Of a DNA stretch of 22,769 bases, positions 1-6,175 are shown in pieces. The translations under genes and the position numbers were made by a program. This DNA is from a virus. The stretch is from positions 1 through 22,769 of IMG/VR virus record IMGVR_UViG_3300009515_000029; one strand, 5' to 3'. The notes under the pieces are model-generated. The model had not been told where the DNA came from, made no database searches, and saw only the letters and a program-made list of their open reading frames with translations. The first letter of the stretch is position 1, and every line of letters starts with the position of its first letter.

Positions 1-2
1 GA

Positions 3-947
3 ATTTCTGAATTCAGACGAACTGATAACAACAGCGCAAAGATGAATGTGAACGGTCTGGCTTTGGGCACGCCGGTTGTTGTCTGGAACGGCACTGGCGC
101 GGCTGACACGGGCGGTGATTGGACCCGATCAGGCATTGGTTCTGAATCTGTTGGCTCTGCTTTTTCTGGAACAAGAGGTTTGACCACAGGGGTGATCTCG
201 GCAAACTCGAACATATTTTTCGACAATGGATCGCTAGTAAACATTGGGGCGTTAGCTTCTCAGTTGACATTCATGCTGCAACCCAAGTTGTTCCCAGGAG
301 GTTCAGTTTTCAGAGTAGGCTGGTTGGATGATTCGAACAATCTAATTGGCAATTCTGTTCTTGTCGAGAATTATGCGGCGTCGAACATGGATCTTGATGT
401 TTGGCAAAAGGTGACGATACCAATCAGTGATTTTGAGCTTGACGCCACGGTCCAAAAACTTGCCATGCGGTTTACGGGTACGTTTGACCAGGGATATTTC
501 ATTGATGACATCGAGCTTGTTCCACCAGGCGCGGGCGGTCCTTATCAATACCGAATAGCGGCACCGGCAAATACTCGTTACCATGTGTCCAAGATTGCGC
601 TTGTGATTTCATCGAGTGACACAGGATGGGACAGCAACAAGTTTGCAACGTTGACGGCTTTGACCAATGGGCTTCTGTTGAGACAAGGTAATATCGTGTC
701 GAACGAGCTGATTTGGAAAATCAATTCACAACAAAACGTTGACTTGTTCGGACAGTTCTACCCAGCAGAAAGGGTTCCTTTCGGTAACAGTAGGCAATTG
801 ACGACTTTCCAGTTGAAGCCGGAAAAATCCAGCATCATCGTCACCGACCAGGAAGTGATTGAATTTTTGGTGCGGGATGACTTTTCAACATTGGATCACA
901 TGCGGGCTTACATGCAATACGGGATTGAGAATGTTGTGGTGGAATAG
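3..947 (+). CDS. Jelly-roll virion surface protein (5'-partial)
   Basis: The reading frame is open to the left edge, with 314 codons visible, so the start is probably outside the window. An alternative start is the ATG at 42, where another frame ends in TGA at 43-45 (ATGA overlap), but no Shine-Dalgarno precedes it. The first visible half, up to a YFIDDIEL motif near 495-520, looks like a carbohydrate-binding-type jelly roll (WNGTG, FSGTRGLTTG, WQKVTIPIS, FDQGYFIDDIEL). The second half begins near YRIAAPANTRYH and resembles, from memory, an uncharacterised phage structural family with the pattern I-PPAG...DTG...LTNG...V. A head decoration or surface fibre role is inferred from its place upstream of the connector genes. 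A short tail fibre is the main alternative. Confidence 0.6.
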   Translation: MSEFRRTDNNSAKMNVNGLALGTPVVVWNGTGAADTGGDWTRSGIGSESVGSAFSGTRGLTTGVISANSNIFFDNGSLVNIGALASQLTFMLQPKLFPGGSVFRVGWLDDSNNLIGNSVLVENYAASNMDLDVWQKVTIPISDFELDATVQKLAMRFTGTFDQGYFIDDIELVPPGAGGPYQYRIAAPANTRYHVSKIALVISSSDTGWDSNKFATLTALTNGLLLRQGNIVSNELIWKINSQQNVDLFGQFYPAERVPFGNSRQLTTFQLKPEKSSIIVTDQEVIEFLVRDDFSTLDHMRAYMQYGIENVVVE

Positions 948-957
948 GAGTTTAGTA

Positions 958-1593
958 ATGCGTCTGTTAGTTTTATTGCTAGTTTTGTTGTTTGCGCCTT
1001 TGGCCAGTGCTTTTCCTCATGTGCCGTATATTGAGGGTTGTGACTTTGCCGAAGGCGAAGCTTACATGGTTGTGCATCCGGTTGAGAAATCGGTTGCTGT
1101 TTACGCGCATTTTTCCGACGAGTACGACGTGGATATGGCTGTGTTCAACCTTTTGCACGGTGACGAAGTGAAGTTGCACCTCGGTTCACTGGTGCCAAAG
1201 TGCTCACTTTATGAAGACGTGCGGCCTAGCATTGCGGTGGTTGGACCGTTACAAGAATACTTGCCGCCATATGACGGTGACGATCTTCCCTTTGAAGTTG
1301 CAGAGTGGGAGGGAGTTTATCTGATTGTAAACGAGGAGCAGGGCGAAGAGTTCTATGAGCCTATTGGTGGAAAGTCCTACTGGAGACAGGAAAGGCACGA
1401 CATTTGGCTAAACGAGGCTGGTGAATACCGTATTTATTACTGGGAGCCAAACGGATACGTCGCTGACTACGTGATGGAAATCGGAGACGTGGAGATTTGG
1501 GGTTGGCGTGAAATCGTTCAAGCCATACGGCGAACGTGGGTCATTATTCATGATTTAGAAATTCATGATCCGATTTGTCGTGCTGAGTTGTGA
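958..1593 (+). CDS. Sec-exported protein of unknown function, host-like
   Basis: This 211-residue protein starts at ATG 958, chosen because TAGGAG (945-950) lies 7 bases upstream and because residues 1-18 then form a clean signal peptide: MR, a Leu/Val-rich core and an A-S-A signal peptidase I site before FPH. An earlier in-frame start at 859 would overlap the previous gene by about 90 bases and bury the signal. The mature part has three Cys (the YIEGCDF, VPKCSLY and HDPICRAEL regions). Its PSIAVVGP, FYEP, AGEYRIYYWEPNG and YVMEIGDVEIW blocks recall a family of exported bacterial proteins of unknown function (recalled, not searched). It lies within the virion gene run, so it is probably transcribed late. 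It could be a moron or lysogenic-conversion type gene; no function is assigned. Confidence 0.75.
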   Translation: MRLLVLLLVLLFAPLASAFPHVPYIEGCDFAEGEAYMVVHPVEKSVAVYAHFSDEYDVDMAVFNLLHGDEVKLHLGSLVPKCSLYEDVRPSIAVVGPLQEYLPPYDGDDLPFEVAEWEGVYLIVNEEQGEEFYEPIGGKSYWRQERHDIWLNEAGEYRIYYWEPNGYVADYVMEIGDVEIWGWREIVQAIRRTWVIIHDLEIHDPICRAEL

Positions 1594-1602
1594 GGGGTTT
1601 GA

Positions 1603-1908
1603 ATGACTGAGTTTTACGAAAGCAAGATCGTTGCGATGATTGGCACTCCAAATGGAGTGACGACACAGTTCACCACTCCGACTTCGTTTGTGGCTGGGTC
1701 GATTCGTGTGATTTGGAACGGAGTGCTTTACGGTCCAGAAGATGACGAGTTTGGCTGGACTGAGGTAGCAGTAAACAAGATTCAGTTCAGTAATAGGATT
1801 CCAATCACAGGCGACGTGTTGAATTGCTTTTATCAAGAGCTTGATCCGGTCCCTGGTGTGAGCAACGTGAAGGGGTCGCCATTTTCTCCAGATGATTCGT
1901 ATCCATAG
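1603..1908 (+). CDS. Small beta-rich virion protein
   Basis: This 101-residue protein begins 9 bases after the previous stop, with a GAGGGG Shine-Dalgarno at 1592-1597. The sequence is beta-rich: GTPNGVTTQFTTP, then IRVIWNGVLYGPEDD, GWTE and GDVLNCFYQE. The pattern of a short hairpin, an expected NG-V-Y turn and an F-T-P strand recurs in phage fibre, baseplate and decoration proteins that carry small Ig- or beta-sandwich domains. I recognise this as a recurring phage type but cannot give a family name. Its place between surface-type genes upstream of the head-tail connector suggests a virion surface or capsid accessory role. It is co-oriented with both neighbours and its stop is embedded in the TAGGAGAGG ribosome binding site of the next gene. 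Confidence 0.65.
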   Translation: MTEFYESKIVAMIGTPNGVTTQFTTPTSFVAGSIRVIWNGVLYGPEDDEFGWTEVAVNKIQFSNRIPITGDVLNCFYQELDPVPGVSNVKGSPFSPDDSYP

Positions 1909-1916
1909 GAGAGGAC

Positions 1917-2474
1917 ATGACGCTTGAAAGAATAGAAGGCAACGAAGGAACGGACTTGAGCGGCGACCACAATCAGACTGTTATTGATCGGATCAATGCA
2001 GCGATTGATCAAGTGAACGTTCTGACTGGACTTGTCACTGGCAATGATAACATCAAGTTTACGGACGAGGGTGGGTTGGCGATTAGTCTGTTGAACAAGA
2101 CAGGCTCGGCGTCGGTCAAAGGAACGGTCCTAATTTCAAGCACGTCAACAGACAGCGCAGTTGCTGTGGCTCCTGGAGACTCATACTCTCCAATGGGTGT
2201 TATGTACGAAAGCGGAATCGCGGACGGTGAATATTGCTGGGTTGTGGTCAGTGGTCTTGTTGATGTCTTGATAAAAGACGGTACTGCTGCGGTTCATGGC
2301 AATTGGGTTGGAATGTCAGACACGAATGGCAGGGCAGACGCCACAAGTGTTGCGCCTCCTGATGGCGGTTTGCTCGAAGGTCTAATTGAGCACATGAAGG
2401 AAATTGGAAAGTCGATGCAGAGTAAGAGCAGCGGGACGGATGTTCTTTGCAGGTGTAATTTGCATTTTAACTAA
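1917..2474 (+). CDS. Capsid decoration / head-fibre type protein
   Basis: A 185-residue protein with AGGAGAGG at 1907-1914, immediately before the ATG. Residues 15-45 look helical (an Asn/Ile/Val-rich amphipathic stretch, QTVIDRINAAIDQVNVL) and may form a trimeric coiled coil. The remainder is a compact beta domain with the order ISLLNKTG, SVKGTV, PMGVMYESGIADG, CWVVVSGLVDVLI, GNWVGMSD and LCRCNLHFN at the very end. That order resembles the DUF2190-like decoration proteins and related head-fibre proteins of phages (family recalled, not searched). A role on the capsid surface is inferred from this and from the neighbouring connector genes. A trimeric tail structural protein is the alternative. 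Confidence 0.65.
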   Translation: MTLERIEGNEGTDLSGDHNQTVIDRINAAIDQVNVLTGLVTGNDNIKFTDEGGLAISLLNKTGSASVKGTVLISSTSTDSAVAVAPGDSYSPMGVMYESGIADGEYCWVVVSGLVDVLIKDGTAAVHGNWVGMSDTNGRADATSVAPPDGGLLEGLIEHMKEIGKSMQSKSSGTDVLCRCNLHFN

Positions 2475-2485
2475 AGGATTTAATT

Positions 2486-2767
2486 ATGCCTTTTCCAAAT
2501 GAGCATGCAGCGAGACAAACTGACCCAGGTCAGTACAAAGAATTCCGTAGAAGTCATCCCAAAGATTTTCCTGCTGGGATTGATGTCATTTGGGGGATTA
2601 AAGGCGAAGGGGCAAACAGAACAAGTGAGATTCAGTCATTGCGGTTTGATAAAACGAAATGGACTCCAGATGCTGCAAAGAAATGGTTGAAAGATAACGG
2701 ATTCAAGACAACCTTAGAAGTGGCAGCAGGGCCGACTAAAAAGAGTTTTTGGAATGGAGTTTTGTAA
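2486..2767 (+). CDS. Free-standing small phage domain protein (MPFPNEHAAR type)
   Basis: A 93-residue basic protein opening MPFPNEHAAR, followed by Y-EFRRSHP, PAGIDVIWGIKGE, EIQSLRFDKTKW and AKKWLKDNGFKT. I recognise this pattern from many phage proteins, where it often forms the terminus of a larger head-maturation or portal-region protein. Here it stands alone with its own start, behind a modest AAAGGA site (2474-2479), 11 bases after the previous stop. Function is unknown. The EIQSLRFDK...W...AKKWL core looks like a small alpha/beta domain. Its stop TAA overlaps the ATG of the connector gene (TAATG at 2765-2769), so the two are probably translationally coupled. A head assembly accessory role is the natural inference. 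Confidence 0.7.
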   Translation: MPFPNEHAARQTDPGQYKEFRRSHPKDFPAGIDVIWGIKGEGANRTSEIQSLRFDKTKWTPDAAKKWLKDNGFKTTLEVAAGPTKKSFWNGVL

Positions 2768-3867
2768 TGCCTGCACTTGCTAGAGGACAAGAGAACACGC
2801 CAAGCATTCTCAATTGGTTTACTACGGTCAATGGTGTTTTGACTGACATGTATGAAGTTGGGTTTCAGATCTGGGATATCACTGGAGGGTTGCCAGGTGA
2901 TGTGGTCTTTCCTACTCCTGGCGATGCGAACGACTGGGAAGATGTGACGATTGCTCCAGGCAAGTATTCGGTTGGTCACTACTATGCATATGACAACACA
3001 AATGCTCAAGGGTACACGCCGGACATAGGCCAGCCGATTGGAACGCATCGAATCAAATGGCGTTGGAAATCTTCGGCTGCCGCACCATATCAATCGGACG
3101 CAGAAGACTTCGAGGTGTTGGTCCAGTCTGCGGGTGGAAGCGCGGATTGGTATATCTCAGTCGATGATGTTCGAGATGAGGGTTTATTGGAAGCGGATTA
3201 TCCTGATGCAAAAGTGATTGCTTACATTGAGATGTGGCAACAGATACTTGAGAGGATTTGTCGGCAATGGTTCAATGCAAGGACTCTCATTCTACAAATC
3301 GATGGTAATGACAGTGACACGATTCATTTTGGAGTCCCTATCATTTCGATTGATTATCTGAAATTGAACGAGAGAACAGATGAGCTGGACACGTCTTTTT
3401 ACAAGGTTTACAGCGGCAATCAGTGGCCTGATGATCGAGGAAACCCAAGAGTGAAGCTTATCGGTCCAGAATATGACCGTGATATTTTCTTGTCTCCTGT
3501 CACATGGGGTCGGTTGAGATTTCGTAAAGGCAGGCAGAATCAAGAATTCAAAGGGACGTTTGGCTATGTTGAATCTGATGGCTCGACTCCAAAAGCGATC
3601 AGTAGAGCGTTGTTGAAGTTGGTGGTAGAAAAATTGACTACGCCGATCTACTCGACCACAGGTGGCTCGTCGCCCAGTTTGCTCGGGATGGTACTTGAGG
3701 AAAAGACGGATGGGCATAGTATCAAGTACGGCTATCCGGGTGGCGAGCCTACTTCTCGAAGACCAGGGTTGACTGGAATAACGCAAGACCCAGAAATCCT
3801 TGACATTTTCAAATTGTATCGTGCTCCTTTGGGAGTAGCGACGCCTGCACATTGGAGCTATTACTAA
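2767..3867 (+). CDS. Head-tail connector with N-terminal Ig-like domain
   Basis: The 366-residue reading uses ATG 2767, which overlaps the upstream TAA and follows a GGAG at 2756-2759. An in-frame ATG at 2749 would add six residues but has poorer context. Residues 1-118 are a beta sandwich of Ig or beta-barrel type (FEVGFQIWDI-like strands, APGKYSVGHYYAY, GTHRIKWRWK). From about residue 130 comes a gp6-like connector pattern: YISVDDVRDEGL, AKVIAYIEMWQQILERICRQWF, then VPIISIDYLKLN, RLRFRKGRQNQEFKGTFGYV and ISRALLKLVVEKL. Connector proteins of this class form a ring under the portal and adapt it to the tail. The fusion of a beta domain to the connector is unusual relative to lone HK97 gp6 (about 110 residues). 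Confidence 0.75.
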   Translation: MPALARGQENTPSILNWFTTVNGVLTDMYEVGFQIWDITGGLPGDVVFPTPGDANDWEDVTIAPGKYSVGHYYAYDNTNAQGYTPDIGQPIGTHRIKWRWKSSAAAPYQSDAEDFEVLVQSAGGSADWYISVDDVRDEGLLEADYPDAKVIAYIEMWQQILERICRQWFNARTLILQIDGNDSDTIHFGVPIISIDYLKLNERTDELDTSFYKVYSGNQWPDDRGNPRVKLIGPEYDRDIFLSPVTWGRLRFRKGRQNQEFKGTFGYVESDGSTPKAISRALLKLVVEKLTTPIYSTTGGSSPSLLGMVLEEKTDGHSIKYGYPGGEPTSRRPGLTGITQDPEILDIFKLYRAPLGVATPAHWSYY

Positions 3868-4277
3868 TGGTTTTACCACGTCTTATTCATCCTGTGGATG
3901 TGATTGTTGAGCAGGTCGATCACTCTACAACCTATTATGATGAGGATGCTCGTGAAGAAATCCAAATCGTAGGTCGAGATGTGCAAAAGACTGTGCAAGG
4001 GCAAATAAAATGGGTTGAGCAACAAGCATTGTCTTATGAAAAAGCGGGAGTGGGTGAAGGTTCAAGAGGGTATGTGTTATTTCGCAAAGTGGATCTTGAT
4101 GCAGCGAGTATCACTTTGCAGCCGAATGATCGGATCAAGAAAATGGGGCATGTTGATACAGACGTTTACATCAACAGGTTAGAATGGCTTGGACACTATC
4201 CAGATCAGAGCGGTCCTGCATTGATCAAAGCTTACTTTATTGACCGGGCACCTTCTCATCAATCGAGGGGTCCTTGA
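3867..4277 (+). CDS. Probable head-closure / head-tail joining protein
   Basis: This 136-residue protein starts at the ATG that overlaps the connector's TAA (TAATG, 3865-3869), with GGAG about ten bases upstream. A TTG at 3852 is in frame but is not needed. The sequence has the shape of a small beta-barrel joining protein: HPVDVIVEQVD, EIQIVGRDVQKTVQGQIKW, GYVLFRKVDLD, ITLQPNDRIKKMG and YINRLEWLGHY. Proteins encoded directly after a gp6-like connector are commonly head-closure (stopper) proteins that plug the portal channel after DNA packaging. The assignment rests on this order and on the beta content rather than on a recognised motif. It ends in TGATG, overlapping the next start. Confidence 0.55.
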   Translation: MVLPRLIHPVDVIVEQVDHSTTYYDEDAREEIQIVGRDVQKTVQGQIKWVEQQALSYEKAGVGEGSRGYVLFRKVDLDAASITLQPNDRIKKMGHVDTDVYINRLEWLGHYPDQSGPALIKAYFIDRAPSHQSRGP

Positions 4278-4924
4278 TGGCCAGTTCTGGTTTAAAAAGA
4301 GACAAGAAAGCCTGGAAAGGTTTTGCTTGGGCACTCAATGCAAAGGGGTTTCAAGAGGAACTTAGAAAACAGGTTTCCAAATCAAATCGAATTGCAGGCA
4401 ATCGTGTTGTCAAAGCGGTTCGAGCTGTCATAAGAAGAAAAATTCCACCTGAAAATCATGCTTTGACGATTGCGATCAAGCGCAGTCGAAGACCTCTTAT
4501 CGATTTTGGGGACATGATCAATTCGATTACTTACAAAGAGGTGAAATGGGATCTTCTTTTTGTGGGGGTGCTTAGAACAGACAAGGATTTCAATGTTGCC
4601 GTGGCTGTTCATGATGGAACAGAGCAAAAGGTAACAAGGAAAATGCGGTTGCTTTTCGCGGCTCTTTCAAGAGTAAGCGATGGAGAAGCTGGTCCAGAGA
4701 TTTTGACTTCTGAAAGGGCGCAACATCTGTGGGAGAGATACAAAAAATGGAGGCCGATCAAAAAAGACACACATACAATTGTGATTCCAAAAAGACCTTT
4801 CATGACAGTAGCTTTTGCAGATCCAAAGGTGAAAGAAGCGGCCAAAAAAGTATGGCTAATGGCTGTTTTTAGGGCATTTCGAAAAAGAAGTGCTCGTGGA
4901 AAGAAGCCAAAACTTAAAGGGTAA
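4277..4924 (+). CDS. Tail completion / HK97 gp10-like or virion morphogenesis protein
   Basis: The 215-residue frame starts at ATG 4277, overlapping the preceding stop as TGATG. It is Lys/Arg-rich. The core reads IDFGDMINSITYKEV, LLFVGVLRTD, VAVAVHDGTEQKVT and, later, IPKRPFMTVAFADP followed by an amphipathic helix. A GD-L/M-S-I strand, a V-AVxxHxG strand and a late IPxRPF motif are the signature order I associate with HK97 gp10-like and Mu/P2 virion morphogenesis (tail completion) proteins, which act at the neck when heads and tails join. It is somewhat longer than the typical 120-160 residues because of an internal segment around residues 120-160. Confidence 0.7.
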   Translation: MASSGLKRDKKAWKGFAWALNAKGFQEELRKQVSKSNRIAGNRVVKAVRAVIRRKIPPENHALTIAIKRSRRPLIDFGDMINSITYKEVKWDLLFVGVLRTDKDFNVAVAVHDGTEQKVTRKMRLLFAALSRVSDGEAGPEILTSERAQHLWERYKKWRPIKKDTHTIVIPKRPFMTVAFADPKVKEAAKKVWLMAVFRAFRKRSARGKKPKLKG

Positions 4925-6163
4925 ATGATGAGACTTCGGAAAATTATCAAGGAGTTTGTGTTTGAAGAGGAAAATCGAACCAAGATAACACTTGGTTCGA
5001 ATACTCGTCTGAATCCTGATGAGAATTGGCTTCAATTGAAAGAGCAGTCAGATGGGTTGTATTTGACGGATTCGGATCTCTACGTGAAAACATGGGTAGT
5101 GAATCCTTTGACGGTAAAAAAATGGATCGGATTTCAGGTAGTGGAAACGATTCCAGAATATAACCTAGTAGTGACTGGCAGTCTTGCATATCGGCTGTCT
5201 GATGGTACGGACGAATTCTTTTGGAACGGATCGGCCTGGGAAGTGAACGTCGTAGATTGGAATACCGAAGCAGAAGTTGCGAACAACATTGAAAATTTTC
5301 CAGTAGCGTCAAAGAAATTGCAGGTTGTGATCAATCTCAAGACTGACAATGTAAGCTACACGCCGCTTGTGCATCGCATAAAGGTTCTGTACGAATCTAA
5401 TGTGGAACACACAGAGGATTTGGTTTATCGTTCTATGGTTCCAATGTTACGTGATGAGATTCGTCCGAGGGGCAGGATGCTTATAAAAATGACTTCCACA
5501 TCAGACACGATCAGTCTTGCTCCAATTGAGACGCCTTACAATATTGCAAGCATAGACAGTGTGTTTGACCACACAAACGATCCTGATCATTTCGTCGATC
5601 TGTATCAGTCATATGACGAAGGGACAGAAACGATTACTCTTTCCACTACAATTGCAGAAAATGATTTGGCGTATGTAAATTTTTTGTGGGAGCCGGAAGT
5701 AGCAGTGACTACTAGCCAAGATTATTATGAAGTCGAAAAAGTGCCAGTGATAGTTTTGGACGATATCAATTTATTGGACGCTACAGAACAGTCGCAAACA
5801 GACTTTGTTTTCAATAAAGATACTGGTTCGGGTTGGAAAATCAAATCGCCTTTGCGTGGAGATTTGGAATTTTCAATACGGTTGATTACAGATAAAGGAA
5901 TCGATTTATTGCGGTTAGCTGATGAGACAAAACGATTTTTTGCCAACAACAAAGTATTGAGGTCGGTGGGGTTGGATGAAGAGTATCGTCTGTGGCTTCT
6001 TACCGAATACGACATGACTACTTCTGCAAACCAAGAAGAGTTGCATTCGGCAAGAATGACTTGCAGGATTGTGAACGTGCTATTTTTTGAACAGGATGCA
6101 GCAGAAGCTTATGCAGTTGAGCGGTTAAATTTGCAAGGAGATATGGATCTAACAGTCTCGTAA
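4925..6163 (+). CDS. Neck / tail-terminator candidate, structural protein
   Basis: The 412-residue frame abuts the previous stop. ATG 4925 is only 3 bases from AAAGGG (4916-4921), so ATG 4928 (6 bases) may be the true start. Residues 85-160 look like a small phage structural beta domain (AYRLSDGTDEFFWNGSAWEV, then a strand ending HRIKVLYE). The middle, about 180-265, is another beta domain (GRMLIKMTSTSDTISL, ETITLSTTI, LAYVNFLWEP). The last 140 residues contain PVIVLDDI, SIRLITDKGIDLLRLADETKRFF, LRSVGLDEEYRLWLL and ARMTCRIVNVLFFE, a fold-like order reminiscent of tail-terminator proteins. Its position directly before the sheath also fits. Terminator function is inference; a large neck or collar protein is equally possible. 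Confidence 0.6.
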   Translation: MMRLRKIIKEFVFEEENRTKITLGSNTRLNPDENWLQLKEQSDGLYLTDSDLYVKTWVVNPLTVKKWIGFQVVETIPEYNLVVTGSLAYRLSDGTDEFFWNGSAWEVNVVDWNTEAEVANNIENFPVASKKLQVVINLKTDNVSYTPLVHRIKVLYESNVEHTEDLVYRSMVPMLRDEIRPRGRMLIKMTSTSDTISLAPIETPYNIASIDSVFDHTNDPDHFVDLYQSYDEGTETITLSTTIAENDLAYVNFLWEPEVAVTTSQDYYEVEKVPVIVLDDINLLDATEQSQTDFVFNKDTGSGWKIKSPLRGDLEFSIRLITDKGIDLLRLADETKRFFANNKVLRSVGLDEEYRLWLLTEYDMTTSANQEELHSARMTCRIVNVLFFEQDAAEAYAVERLNLQGDMDLTVS

Positions 6164-6175
6164 AGGAGGACTATC

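Noticed and set aside
859-957. Earlier in-frame start for the exported protein
   Set aside because: It would overlap the preceding gene by about 90 bases, lacks a Shine-Dalgarno and would hide the clear signal peptide beginning at 958.
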